From Deltaproteobacteria bacterium (GTDB taxonomy: Bacteria; Myxococcota_A; Polyangia; Polyangiales; Polyangiaceae), in assembly GCA_016218915.1 (NCBI GenBank), contig JACRCQ010000022.1:1-64000 (forward strand): a stretch of 64,000 nucleotides of DNA, given 5' to 3'. Each line of letters begins with the position of its first letter. Position 1 is the first letter of the stretch. Position numbers and translations under genes: made by a program. Positions 34,212-44,200 of the stretch are shown piece by piece. The notes below the pieces were generated by a model, which made no database searches, had not been told where the DNA came from, and was given only the letters and a program-made list of their open reading frames with translations.

Positions 34212-34666
34212 ACCAGCGTCGTCATGGTAGCACCCCAGGCCGAAACTGATGAGTTTTCGCCGGGAAGGCGCGGTGGAACGATCCGCCGCATCCCGCTCCA
34301 ACGCGCTGCGGCGGCCGGAGAGGGGCCGACGCGGGGAGGGGTAGCGCAGGTCCGTTGCCCTCTCCTCCCGCCGACGCGACGTAGCGATGGGGAGTGGCGG
34401 TGAGGAGGGGGCGAGTGCGGACCGGCCCGAACCAAGAGGGGGGAGGTGATCAAATCCGTCGAGCGTTTCCCGGAATCAAACCCGTCGCAGGTTTCCCAGG
34501 AAGCTCCCTGCCCCCGTCTGCGTACCAGTGTTTGTGGCACCCCATTCACACCCCATGAATCCGCTGTCATGCTATCCTGCCGGCTCGAACAGGATCTGCA
34601 GCCAGGGGCGGGATGGCGCAACCTTTGCTTGGCGTGTCGTCGCCAGCCCACCATCAGGGAGGAATC
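34212..34666. other. Intergenic region with a 26-bp imperfect tandem repeat
   Basis: About 455 bases without a gene between the divergent kinase and lipoprotein genes. It is G-rich on one side (34300-34450). At 34450-34475 and 34476-34501 two adjacent 26-base units, beginning TCAAA(T/C)CCGTCG and ending in GTTTCCC(G/A)G(A/G)A, differ at about six positions. A shorter near-repeat (CACCCCATTCA/CACCCCATGAA) lies at about 34538-34559, just before the promoter of the lipoprotein gene. Confidence 0.6.
34570..34578 (+). promoter_or_regulatory. Extended -10 promoter for the small lipoprotein gene
   Basis: TGCTATCCT fits the TGnTAnnnT type and would give a leader of about 80 bases before the ATG at 34667. 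No -35 box is recognised. Confidence 0.4.
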
Positions 34667-35395
34667 ATGCGTAAGGTACTTATTCTCGCTTCGCTCGTCG
34701 CTCTGGCCCTCACCGCGGGCGCTTGCTCGAGCAAGAAGGAAACCGTCTCCTCGAATGACATCAAGACCCACGGGATCTATGCGGCCATCGACGTGATCGG
34801 CACCAGCACCGGCAACGTGACGGTCCGCGCCGAGCTCAAGGTGGGCGGCGAAGACTCCAACACCCATGTGATCCTGGACAACGGCGACAAGATCACGGCC
34901 ACGGGCGGCACCGAGACCAAGACCCTCACCGCGTCCTCCGAGGGGCTGTACGAAGCCCAGTTCTCCGGAAGCGAGCTTGATACGGCCTACAAGATCGACT
35001 TCCAGCGCCCCAGCGACACATCGGCCCCCAACAGCAACGGCAAGATCCCAGGTCCCTTCGAGATCAGTGCCCTGCCCACCACCAAGCCGTCGCGCGCCAA
35101 CGATGACCTCGTCATCAAGTGGACTCCGTCCGAGGCTAAGGACGACATCTACATCTACGTCAAGGGCGATTGCATCTACGACTACGAGAATACGAAGATC
35201 ACTCAGGACCCGGGCACGTTCACCATCCCCAAGGGAACACTGAAGTCCACCGGCGAGAAGGACGGAGAGCCCAACGACTGCTCCCTGAAGGTCACAGTCA
35301 TCAAGATCCGCCCCGGCTCACTCGACCCGGCCTTCGGCTCCGGCTACGTGCACCTCCAGCAGAGGCGCGAAGCGACTTTCGTCTCCGCCCAGTAA
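34667..35395 (+). CDS. Secreted lipoprotein of unknown function
   Basis: A 242-residue lipoprotein with a clear signal and lipobox (LTAGAC). The body is beta-rich with alternating hydrophobic strands (VTVRAELKVGGED, THVILDNGDKITATGG, DDLVIKWTPSEAKDDIYIYVKGDC) that suggest two immunoglobulin-like domains. AGGGAGGA immediately before ATG 34667 fixes the start, although an upstream ATG at 34613 is in frame. Two Cys in the C-terminal half may form a disulfide. No family was recognised. Confidence 0.82.
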   Translation: MRKVLILASLVALALTAGACSSKKETVSSNDIKTHGIYAAIDVIGTSTGNVTVRAELKVGGEDSNTHVILDNGDKITATGGTETKTLTASSEGLYEAQFSGSELDTAYKIDFQRPSDTSAPNSNGKIPGPFEISALPTTKPSRANDDLVIKWTPSEAKDDIYIYVKGDCIYDYENTKITQDPGTFTIPKGTLKSTGEKDGEPNDCSLKVTVIKIRPGSLDPAFGSGYVHLQQRREATFVSAQ

Positions 35396-35396
35396 C

Positions 35397-36563
35397 CTAC
35401 CCATCCACCGCCCGGATCCCCTCCCGATCAATCCCGTCGATCGTGTACGTCGGATCGTTGATGAACGACCCGAACAGCACGATGAACGTGAGCACCATCT
35501 TGGCCAGCTGATCGCGGTTCTCGAACAGCGAGCGCAGCATCTTCTTCTGCTGCCCTGTCATGGCCGCCTGGAACGATGCCACGAACATCCCGTCCAGAAT
35601 GCCGCCAGCTTCTGTGGTGCGCACCGCTTCCACGCCGCCCCCCACGCAGTACTCCATGACCGACAGCAGAAGCTCGCGCTGCTTCTTCACCTCCGGAAAA
35701 CAGGCGGTGAACAACTCCAGCGCGAGCCATTGCGCCTCGCGAATCCCTGACACCGCAAGCCCCACGAACAGCTTCTCGGTCGTGGAGTCGAGCCGGTCCA
35801 GCCCATGCTTGCGAAGCAGCGCCAGGAAGATCGTGTCCTTGAACAGCTGGCTGAGCAGCATCACCCCTTCACGCGCCTCAGGCATGAAGTGGAACCGCCC
35901 CATGTTGATCCCCTGGAATCGGGGCATGAACAGGATGTCGAACACAGCACGGTAGAAGTTGAAGTTCGTCACCCCAGGGTGCTGCAGGTGCACGTCGAAC
36001 GTGTTGTCCATCCGGTCGCAAAGCTTGACGTGCAGCAACTCAGGATGCGCGCGCGCTTCGTCGAGCACCTGCACCAGGTACTTCTGGTAGGTGCCTGCGG
36101 TCCGGTTCGACAGAAGATGCAGCAGCTGCGACAGCCGCGTTCGCGTGTCTTCGTCGAGCCCGGCCATCAGCTTCTCCCACCGGGTCTCCATGGAGTGGAA
36201 CCGCTCGGTCCCCAGCTCCTCTTCGATCAGATCCTCTTCCTTGTCGTGCGCCAGCGCCCCGAGCACATCGATCAGCGTCGGCTTCGGCATGGTCCTGCAC
36301 AGGATCGCTGCCGTTCGCAGGGGATGCAGGATCCCAGGCGTTCCGAGGCGCCTGCGACCATCCGCGTACCCTTCGCGCAGCACTTCGAAAGCGCCGAGGA
36401 GCACTCCCTGATCGCGCTGGTCGAAGTCCGCAGGTCCGAGCACCAGGGCGAGCAACACAGGCTTGTTGAGCGCGCTGGCGCTCAGCTGGTAGTTGATCTT
36501 CGCCGACAGCGTGAGGAACTCCTCGATGGTGAGCAGTTCTCGCGTCGAGCCGTTGTTCTCCAT
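35397..36563 (-). CDS. HD-domain protein related to RelA/SpoT hydrolases
   Basis: A 388-residue cytoplasmic protein. Residues 75-200 match the HD hydrolase domain of SpoT/RelA: GILHPLRTAAIL (His80), LGALAHDKEED (His106-Asp107, Glu110-Asp111) and KLCDRMDNTFD, where KLADRxHN is usual. These are the Mn-binding residues of (p)ppGpp hydrolases. No synthetase, TGS or ACT domain follows; the remaining 190 residues are helical and unrecognised. It could be a small alarmone hydrolase or act on another nucleotide. It is convergent, with a one-base gap, to the lipoprotein gene, and divergent from the second Ser/Thr kinase. Confidence 0.8.
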   Translation of the reverse strand: MENNGSTRELLTIEEFLTLSAKINYQLSASALNKPVLLALVLGPADFDQRDQGVLLGAFEVLREGYADGRRRLGTPGILHPLRTAAILCRTMPKPTLIDVLGALAHDKEEDLIEEELGTERFHSMETRWEKLMAGLDEDTRTRLSQLLHLLSNRTAGTYQKYLVQVLDEARAHPELLHVKLCDRMDNTFDVHLQHPGVTNFNFYRAVFDILFMPRFQGINMGRFHFMPEAREGVMLLSQLFKDTIFLALLRKHGLDRLDSTTEKLFVGLAVSGIREAQWLALELFTACFPEVKKQRELLLSVMEYCVGGGVEAVRTTEAGGILDGMFVASFQAAMTGQQKKMLRSLFENRDQLAKMVLTFIVLFGSFINDPTYTIDGIDREGIRAVDG

Positions 36564-36755
36564 GCGGGACTCCTGATGGAAGGAGCCATGCTACCCGCAT
36601 CCCGCGCGCCGTGTCACCTGCGTCCCTACCCCCGGATCGTCAACCCCCGATTCGCGAACCCTGCGCGATAGACGAGATCGGACAAGTCTGCGCGCGCTTT
36701 GTCCGCTCTGGTGCATCGAAGCAGGCATGGCCCGGGTTTCGAGGACACAACGACC

Positions 36756-38192
36756 ATGAGCGCGCCGGACAACGGAACCGTCCTGGCCGGCAAGTACCGG
36801 GTCAACAAGCTGCTCGGCGAAGGCGGCATGGGGCTGGTCATCGAAGCAGAGCACCTGCAGCTCGAGCAGCGCGTCGCCATCAAGTTCCTCCGCCCGGAAG
36901 CCCTCGCCCATACCTCGCTCGTGGCCCGCTTCGCACGCGAAGCACGCGCCATGACCCGCATCAAGAGCGAGCATGTCGCGCGCGTCATCGACGTCGGCAC
37001 CCTTGAGACCGGCGCGCCGTACATGGTCATGGAGTACCTCGAGGGCAAGGACCTCGAAGCCGTGGTCGCAGAGCGTGGCCCCCAGCCCATCGACAAGGCC
37101 GTGGACCTCGTGCTCCAGGCCTCGGAAGCGCTCGCCGAAGCCCACACCCTGGGCATCATCCACCGCGATCTGAAGCCCGCGAACCTCTTTCTCACCACGC
37201 GCGCCGATGGCTCGGACTGCGTCAAGGTCCTCGACTTCGGGATCTCCAAGTCGCGCGACACCGGCTCGAGCACGCCTGACGTGGCCCTGACCCAGACCGC
37301 TTCGATCCTCGGCTCCCCGATGTACATGGCTCCGGAGCAGATGCTCTCGGCCAAGGAGGTCGACGTCCGAACCGACATCTGGGCCCTCGGCACCATCCTG
37401 TTCGAGCTTCTCACAGGCAGCCCTCCGTTCCCAGGCGACACGATCGAGGAACTGCGCGCCCGCATGCTCACCGGCAAGCACCTCGAGCTCAAGGCGTTCC
37501 GCGACGACATCCCCCTCGAGCTCGAGGAAGTCGTCCTGAAATGCATGCAGACCGATCCGAACAATCGCTTCAGCGATCTCGCCGAGCTCGCAACCGCGCT
37601 CGCGCCCTTCGCTCCGCCAGACGCCATCGTGAGCATCGACAGAATCAGGCGTCTTCTCGCTCCCAAAGGCTCGGACGCGCCTGCTAGCATCGCCACGCCC
37701 TATGGACGCACGGCTGTCGCGCCGTCTGGCTCTGCGACCCCCAGGAGCGCCACGCCGCAGTCGGTCCCGGTCTTTAGCACCCCCGTGTCTGCGCGAGCCC
37801 CAGCGTCGTCGAAGGTCCGATGGGTGGGAGTCGCTGTCGCTGTGCTCGTGCTCGCGGCGCTTGGCATTGCCGTGCTCTCCCGCGCCGATGGGAAGGCGGT
37901 TACCGGATCACCAGCTTCGCCCACGGCATCGACGGTTGCCGTTGCAGAACCGGTGCCCGCGCCGCCCCCATCCGCGGCCGATCCCGTCGCTCCTGCCTCT
38001 GCAGAGACGATCGCTGCGCCGCCACCCGTTGTCGCTTCCGGTCCCGCGCCTACGGGCAAGACCGGGCTGTCAGGACGCACTCCGATCGCTCGCGACAAGA
38101 CTCCGCGCACGTCGCCCACCACGGAGCAGACTGCGCCGCCGCCGCCGCCGCCAGCCACCACCTCGCAGGATCTGTTCAACACGCGCAAGTGA
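36756..38192 (+). CDS. Membrane-anchored Ser/Thr protein kinase
   Basis: A 478-residue Hanks-type kinase. The catalytic domain (about residues 10-285) has GEGGMGLVIEAEH, VAIKFL, HRDLKPANLF, DFGISK and MAPEQ, all canonical. After a Ser/Pro linker a single membrane helix (VGVAVAVLVLAALGIAVL) leads to a Pro/Ala-rich outer segment without a sensor domain. The start at 36756 is supported by GAGGA 11-12 bases upstream and by agreement with kinase N-termini; a longer frame is open. It is followed after 82 bases by a TPR-type protein in the same direction, with which it may be co-transcribed. Confidence 0.92.
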   Translation: MSAPDNGTVLAGKYRVNKLLGEGGMGLVIEAEHLQLEQRVAIKFLRPEALAHTSLVARFAREARAMTRIKSEHVARVIDVGTLETGAPYMVMEYLEGKDLEAVVAERGPQPIDKAVDLVLQASEALAEAHTLGIIHRDLKPANLFLTTRADGSDCVKVLDFGISKSRDTGSSTPDVALTQTASILGSPMYMAPEQMLSAKEVDVRTDIWALGTILFELLTGSPPFPGDTIEELRARMLTGKHLELKAFRDDIPLELEEVVLKCMQTDPNNRFSDLAELATALAPFAPPDAIVSIDRIRRLLAPKGSDAPASIATPYGRTAVAPSGSATPRSATPQSVPVFSTPVSARAPASSKVRWVGVAVAVLVLAALGIAVLSRADGKAVTGSPASPTASTVAVAEPVPAPPPSAADPVAPASAETIAAPPPVVASGPAPTGKTGLSGRTPIARDKTPRTSPTTEQTAPPPPPPATTSQDLFNTRK

Positions 38193-38274
38193 TCCCACGC
38201 GACCGTACGGGTGGTTCGCGCATCGAGTAGGAGCAGGACGGATTCTTACTCTCCCGCCACTCGGAAGACAGCCG

Positions 38275-39279
38275 ATGCCAAGAAGGACAACCGCTCTCGG
38301 GTTTGCCGTCGCGACGGCGATGCTCACCCTTCTCTACTCCGCGACGACGCGCGCGGATGCCGCCCAGACCGCCGCAGCCGAAGCGCTGTTCGATGAAGCG
38401 CGCAAGCTGACGATGGCGGGCAACTACCGCGACGCATGCCCCAAGTTCGAGGAAAGCCAAAGGATCGAGCCGGGCATTGGCACGCAATTCAACCTCGCAG
38501 ACTGCTACGAGAAGATTGGACGCACGGCAAGCGCCTGGGCTGCATTCCTCGACGTGTCCTATGCAGCCAAGCAGAGCGGTCAGGCAGAGCGCGAACGCGT
38601 TGCCCGCGAGCGCGCCCAAGCGCTCGTCCCGCGCCTTGGCAAGCTCGTGATCAACGCGCCGGCAGACGCCGCGGCAGGACTTCGCATCACGCGCGACGGG
38701 CTCGTGGTGGGAGCCGGGCAGTGGGCCACCGCTGTTCCGGTGGATCCTGGCAATCACCTGATCGAGGCGACCGCTCCGAAACGCAAGAGCTGGAGCGCGA
38801 GCGTGCAGGTATCCGAGGGGGCGGTCGCGACCCTGGCCGTGCCCCAGCTCGAGGTGATGCCAGACCCTCCGCCGCGCACTTTGCCTCCGGCCACCATCGC
38901 CTACGACCGATCGTCCTCTTCCGCCTCGTCCACCCAGAAGACGTTCGCTGTGTTCCTGGGGGGCGTCGCGGTGACAGGGCTGACCGTGGGCTCGATCTAC
39001 GGGTTGATGGCTCGCTCCAAGAACGAAGACTCGATGGCGTATTGCTCGCAGAAGACCCTCTGCTCCGAGCAGGGAGTGAGCTTGCGTGATCACGCGCGCG
39101 GGGACGCGGCGGTCTCCACGGTGGCATTCAGCGTCGCCGCAGCAGCGATCGTGGGCGGAGTGGTGCTCTGGACTACTTCTGGAACGAGCAAGAGCGGCCA
39201 GGCAAGCGCGCGCGGAGTGAAGGCGGTAGCTCACCCGACCTGGAGCGGCGCACAGCTGGGTCTGGAGGGGTCATGGTAA
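38275..39279 (+). CDS. Exported TPR protein with TM-Cys-TM tail
   Basis: A 334-residue exported protein. The signal (ATAMLTLLYSATTRADA) is followed by a TPR-like region (AEALFDEARKLTMAGNYRDACPKFEESQRIEPGIGTQFNLADCYEKIG, to about residue 115) and a PEGA-like beta domain. The C-terminal 115 residues hold two hydrophobic helices on either side of YCSQKTLCSEQGVSLRDHA, an arrangement repeated in the lipoprotein at 26247-27497. Together these look like a periplasmic scaffold found repeatedly in Polyangia. It overlaps the next gene by seven bases, so the genes from here to 40357 are a translationally linked set. Confidence 0.8.
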   Translation: MPRRTTALGFAVATAMLTLLYSATTRADAAQTAAAEALFDEARKLTMAGNYRDACPKFEESQRIEPGIGTQFNLADCYEKIGRTASAWAAFLDVSYAAKQSGQAERERVARERAQALVPRLGKLVINAPADAAAGLRITRDGLVVGAGQWATAVPVDPGNHLIEATAPKRKSWSASVQVSEGAVATLAVPQLEVMPDPPPRTLPPATIAYDRSSSSASSTQKTFAVFLGGVAVTGLTVGSIYGLMARSKNEDSMAYCSQKTLCSEQGVSLRDHARGDAAVSTVAFSVAAAAIVGGVVLWTTSGTSKSGQASARGVKAVAHPTWSGAQLGLEGSW

Positions 39280-39905
39280 GGCCGGGCATCTTCCTTCGAG
39301 GCGCAGCCTCCTTCACGGTCCTGTCGCTGGCTGCAGGCTGCAGCCTCGTCTGGGACATCGAGCGCGCGGATCTGGACCCTGCAACGGTCAATGCAGGCGA
39401 CGCTTCGACCGAGGCACCTGCGGCGGACGCGAAGCAGGAGGTCAAGCCGGCACCCGGATGCACGGCGTCCGGAGAAGCCTGCGCCGACTGCATCGCCTCT
39501 TCCTGCTGCGAGCCGTACAACAGCTGTCTCGAGGACTCCGCCTGCAACGCTGCGCTGGTCACCTACGACCTGTGCGCAGCCGCGGCACCGGACGGTGGGG
39601 GGAGCACGTGCGCGGAGACCTTTGGGACTGCCAGCGCGATTGCCCAGTCTCTCGTTCAGTGCGCGTTCCTGTCCAAGTGCAGCTCGGAATGCAGCTACAA
39701 GCGCCTGCGCAGCTCCTGTGACGAATACTGCGCTTGCATGCAGTCGTCGTGTCCTGGTGCGGCCTTCACGCAGGGCACCTGCCTGGAGAGCTGCCCTCTG
39801 CTGTCGACGGTGCAGCTCGATTGCAGAGCCTACCATTGCCAGTTCGCAGCCTCGGACCCGGGCACCCACTGCCCGCACGCCGAAGGGCTGAAGGTGTGTC
39901 CATGA
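39273..39905 (+). CDS. Cys-rich lipoprotein in a coupled set
   Basis: A 210-residue lipoprotein with lipobox (LAAGC) and 20 or so Cys after a short Asp/Glu linker. The Cys-rich part starts CTASGEACADCIASSCCEPY and includes CAETFG, CSSECSYKRL and CDEYCACMQSSC, a CxxC/helical pattern like the other Cys-rich proteins here. Function unknown. The ATG overlaps the previous gene's end by seven bases, and its own stop overlaps the cupredoxin ATG by four (ATGA). Confidence 0.82.
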   Translation: MVRPGIFLRGAASFTVLSLAAGCSLVWDIERADLDPATVNAGDASTEAPAADAKQEVKPAPGCTASGEACADCIASSCCEPYNSCLEDSACNAALVTYDLCAAAAPDGGGSTCAETFGTASAIAQSLVQCAFLSKCSSECSYKRLRSSCDEYCACMQSSCPGAAFTQGTCLESCPLLSTVQLDCRAYHCQFAASDPGTHCPHAEGLKVCP

Positions 39906-40357
39906 GCCAGCTGTCGCCCATTTCTTCCATCGCAGCAATCGCCTTTGCCATGCTGGCGGCCACCTGCGCATCGAGCGATCCGGGGTCTTCCGCGGACGCT
40001 GCCGCAGGCGCGGCCGGCGCAGGGCAGTACAAGGCCTTTGCCGGATGCACCCGGGAAAGCGCAGTCCCTGCCACGCAAGTCGGTTTCGCGGAACCCGCTT
40101 CCTACGCCCCCAGGTGCGTTCGCGTGTCTGCCGGAGCCTCCCTCGTGATCCAGGCCAGCACCATGCACCCGCTGCAAGGCATGACGGACAATGGCGACAC
40201 GCCGAACCCCATCGCCGAGGGCGAGCCGTCGACCGGGTACCTGCAGGACACGACGTTCACCTTCCCCAAAGCCGGATCCTTCGGTTTCTTCTGCAACGTC
40301 CACGGCTCCGACACGTCCAAGAGCGGCAGCATGACCGGCGTCGTGTACGTGGACTGA
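39902..40357 (+). CDS. Cupredoxin (plastocyanin/azurin-like) lipoprotein
   Basis: A 151-residue exported blue-copper-type protein with a lipobox (AATC, Cys22). The cupredoxin domain (about residues 40-151) has the four expected ligands: His89 (TMHPLQG), Cys131 and His134 (FFCNVHG), and Met144 (SGSMTGVVYV). Hence a type 1 copper site for electron transfer or copper handling in the envelope is likely. No redox partner gene is adjacent. It is translationally coupled to the Cys-rich lipoprotein by an ATGA overlap. Confidence 0.88.
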   Translation: MSQLSPISSIAAIAFAMLAATCASSDPGSSADAAAGAAGAGQYKAFAGCTRESAVPATQVGFAEPASYAPRCVRVSAGASLVIQASTMHPLQGMTDNGDTPNPIAEGEPSTGYLQDTTFTFPKAGSFGFFCNVHGSDTSKSGSMTGVVYVD

Positions 40358-40366
40358 GACAACCAG

Positions 40367-40476
40367 CAATAGGCAACACGGGAGATGGAACGCGAACACG
40401 GAATGCCGGAGCCGGCGCAGCCCATCCGCGAACCATTCCTACACTTCCCCATTCTCGTTCCCGTGTTGCCCTGTTG
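40367..40476. repeat. Long nested inverted repeat in an intergenic gap
   Basis: A 12-base perfect inverted repeat (GGCAACACGGGA at 40372-40383 and its complement at 40459-40470) extends outwards with one bulge (CAAYAG) to 40367/40476. Inside, GAGA(A)TGG pairs with its complement near 40451, and GGAATG (40400) pairs with CATTCC (40434-40439), so the 110-base interval could fold into one long imperfect hairpin. It lies 10 bases after the cupredoxin stop. It could be a terminator, a REP-like element or a small non-autonomous element. Confidence 0.65.
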
Positions 40477-40558
40477 CATGTTCCTAGTTCTTCGGGATCC
40501 GTGCCCGTGGCCTTGACCTTCCGGATCGGATAGAACTACCCGCTGAGGAGGCAGTCCG

Positions 40559-41227
40559 ATGCGCGCCCCGATCCTGGCAGCAATCACCGTTCTACTCGCG
40601 GCTTGCTCTGGCTCCGATGCCGAGGGATGGAAGAGCTTCCCGGGTGTCGTGGTGCCCGGCGGTGGCGGCAGCCCCGGACACGGCGGCAGCGGCGGATCCG
40701 GCGGCAGCGTCGGTCAGTGCAACGTCCAGTTCAACACATCGTCTTGCCAATCCTGCATGACCGGCCACTGCACGAGCCAGTGCGTCGATTGCCAGAACAA
40801 CTCCGACTGCAACGCCATTCTGAATTGCCTGATGGGTTGCAGCGGCGCAAGCGCCACGTGCCAGACGAACTGCGTCAATGCCCACCCAGCGGGCGAGTAC
40901 ATGATCGCTGCCTACCTCAACACCGTCTCGGGTTGCATGGGAACGCAATGCCCTGCCTCTTGCGGAATCGATACCAACTCCTGCGGATTGACCTTCCAGG
41001 CGCAGGCCTGCAACGAGTGTGTCGCCGCAAACTGCGTCGCAACGTGCAGGTCTTGCGTGGGGAGCGTCGACTGCATGCGCCTGGTCAATTGCTTGAGCGA
41101 CTGCAACGGAGACACGAGCTGCAGGCAGAGCTGCTGGGACGCCAATCCCGCGGGCCAGCAGCCGTTGAACGACTTCGCCGGCAACACGGGGTGCGTGGGC
41201 ACCAAGTGCGCATCCGCGTGCCAGTAG
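40559..41227 (+). CDS. Lipoprotein with two 14-Cys repeats
   Basis: A 222-residue lipoprotein: lipobox LLAAC (Cys16), Gly/Ser linker, then two tandem copies of a module of about 80 residues (about 54-137 and 143-221). Each copy has 14 Cys in matching positions: SCQSCMTGHC with ACNECVAANC, DCNAILNC with DCMRLVNC, NAHPAGEY with DANPAGQQ, and GCMGTQC with GCVGTKC. Probably disulfide-rigid surface domains; function unknown. GAGGAGG lies about seven bases before the ATG. Its 3' end meets the CHAT gene with a gap of two bases on the other strand. Confidence 0.85.
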   Translation: MRAPILAAITVLLAACSGSDAEGWKSFPGVVVPGGGGSPGHGGSGGSGGSVGQCNVQFNTSSCQSCMTGHCTSQCVDCQNNSDCNAILNCLMGCSGASATCQTNCVNAHPAGEYMIAAYLNTVSGCMGTQCPASCGIDTNSCGLTFQAQACNECVAANCVATCRSCVGSVDCMRLVNCLSDCNGDTSCRQSCWDANPAGQQPLNDFAGNTGCVGTKCASACQ

Positions 41228-41229
41228 CG

Positions 41230-44200
41230 CTAGAACTCGAGCCCCGCACTCATCACCAACCGCTGTCCCGTGAAGGAGATCGAGCTCTTGCCCGTACCTT
41301 CCGGCGACGAGACCTCCTGCTTCACTGTCTCGACCGAGAAGTAGTGGAACCCCACGTCGCCGCGCAGACGTGTCCCGCCCATCGCGTAGAGGAGCCCGAG
41401 CCCGCCCCCTGCCGTCCAGCCGAGGTAGTTGCCTTCCGTCACCGAGCAGCTCGCTCCAGCGGCTCGTATCCCGTCGCACTGGTTCTTCGCATCCGTCACA
41501 AGGTCCTTCAAATCGCCGGATGGGAAGAGCAGCAGCAGTCCCCCCTGCCCTCGCAATGCAAGTCCGGTGCGGGAGCCCAGCGGAACCACCGGCTCGAGGA
41601 TCCCCACGACCGACAGGTCGCTGCCAGCATCGAGCTTGCCGTCGCTGCGCGAGAACTTGGTCGAAGGCACGTAGCTTACCCCTGCGCCGATCCGGAATCC
41701 TCGCGTGGGAGCCACCAGGACATCGAGCCCGAACGATGCTGCACTGCCGACGTCGAAGGTGCGCGTGAAGCTCTCTGCCGCGCACGTGTAGCTTCCCTGC
41801 GCGGAGCAATCGCTCGCCGCTGTGGCTGAGCCCCACACCGACGTACCGATCCGAGGCAGCAGGATCAATCCCTTGGGCATCTCGCTCGGCGTCGATGTCG
41901 TGGTCCCGTGATCCGCCTCCCCTTGCTGCAGCGAGGTCCACCCGCCGGACACCACGAACGCAGCCCAGTAGTAGGGCTTGGCGCGCGCAGGCGTCGCAAG
42001 CATCTCAGCCTGCACCTCGCGCATCGCCTCTGCCCTCCCCTTGCCTGCCTGCAGCTTGCGGTAGTAGGCCACCATCAGGTCGCGCGTCGCTTCGTCGTCG
42101 ACCTTCCACAAGCTCATGATCTGCGTGTCCGCCCCTGCAATGGCCAGCGCTCTGCGAAGTCCGTACACGCCGTCGCCCAGCTCCACGTCCCCCACGCCCG
42201 TCTCGCAGGCGCTGAGCACCACCAGCTTGGTGCCCCGAAGATCCATGTCCGCCACTTCCATCGCCGTCGCGATCCCATCATCCCCGCCGCCAGCTCCGTG
42301 CTTGTTGGCCCCGGCCAGGATCAACCCCGATCGCAGCAGCGGATCAGCGCTTCCGCCCGGTGCGACCGGAGCCGGAGACGACGTGTCGAGCTCCAATCCG
42401 CGGGAGCGTCTGCCCCCGGCTTGCTCGCTCGAGAGGAAGAACCCGTGCGTCGCGATGTGAAGGATCGACGGCGCCTTGGCAGACAGGAGCGCGCTCTTGG
42501 TCGCCTCTGCTCCGGTCAAGGTACGCGACCCGCCCAGGATCGCAGCAATCGCAGCCCCTTCCTGCGCGGTCCCAGGAAGCGCCGGGAAGTTCACCTTGGA
42601 CAGGTCCACGCCCCGGGAGCGCCCGGACGCGCTCGAAGAGCTTCCTTGCCGGTCGAAGTCGGGATTCGCGATGATCAGCGGCGTGCCCGTCCCACTCCCC
42701 GGTGCGCTCGCATGAAGCAGGTCGCGCCCTGATGCGAGGTAGTCGAACGTGTAGGTCGACACCAGGAAGCGATCGCTCTCGTCCACCAGCGCACCGAACG
42801 GTACCAGGCTCAGCTGGCCATCAGGCGAGATGAAAACCATCTTGTCGCCGCCGAGCGCACCGCGCACCGGCTGCATCACCCGCGCGTCGAGCTTCCTGCC
42901 GATCGCCTTGGCATCCCCTGCATCGGGCGACGCCAGCGCACGACGGAACTCCTTGGACATCGCATCGATCTCGCTCGCAGGGCCAAGATCAATCGCAACC
43001 GGATCGCCTGCCTTGCGTAGGACGTAGGCGATGTACCGGGGCTTCACGATGTCGAACTCGTCCCCACCCGCTCTGGCCTGCGGTAGATGCTGGAACCGGT
43101 AGAGGATCTCCACCAGCGAGGCGCCTTCGGGCAAGCGAGCCTGGACGTCTGCGAGCGTCACAGCATGCGTCTCTCGCCTGAAGTCCGCGCTCTTGGCAGC
43201 CACCTCCTCTTCGAGCTGACGGATCGCGGTCTCCAGCGCCTTGATGGCGGACGCGTCGCCGCCGGCGCTTGCAGAGGCGAGTAGCCCATGCGCGACGCGC
43301 AGACGCTCCAGGATCTCCTGCTCGCGGGGCCCGAGATTCGCGCGCAGTCGCTCCATCATGTCCGCCGACGCGTCGAGCAGCCTTCCTTTGCGACGAAGCA
43401 CTGCGGTAGCCCCCATGCGACGTGCCTCCGGGCTGTCCGGCGCCCCGTCTGCATGCATCGACACGGTCGCGTAGAACTGGCCGTTGAGCGTGCTCACGAA
43501 CGCCCGACGTGCTTGCTCCGAGCCCACAGCCAGAACCCGAACCAGCTCCGCGTCGTCGATCTCGTCCGCACGGCTCTGGACTTCCACGGCTCGCTTCAGG
43601 TTGCCCGCGGCGCGCAGGGTGATGGCGAGGTTGTGCATCACCACCGAGCTCTGCCGGCTGGCAGGACCAAAGACCTTGCGCGACAGCTCGATGACCTGAT
43701 CGTACTGCGCGATCGCAGCATCGACCTTGCCCGCGTGAGACAACAGCACAGCGAGATTGCCGAGCTGCTTGACGTACTCCGGATGCTCCGGCCCGAACGT
43801 CGTCCGGGAGGTCTCGATCTGCTTGCGCATCAGCGCTTCGGCATCGGCGATGCGCCCCATGGTCTCGTACAGGTGCGCCAGGTTGTTGACCGCCGCCAGC
43901 GTGTACGGGTGCTTCGGGCCAAGGCTCGCGTCGAAGATCTGTACCGAGCGAAGGCGAATCTGCTCGCAGCGTGCGTGGATCGGCGCCCTCTGGTCTGGCG
44001 GAAGGTTCTTCGCTTGCGAGCGCAACGCCTCTGCCAGACCGTCGAGCGCCACGGCAACCAGGTAGTGGTCCTTGCCAAGCTTCTGCTCGAACAGCTGCAG
44101 CGAGTTCTCGTACTGCTGCTGCGCTTCGGCATACATTCCGCGCATGACCAGGGTGTCGCCGAGGTTCTTGCTCACTTCGGCGTACGACACCGAGTCGGTC

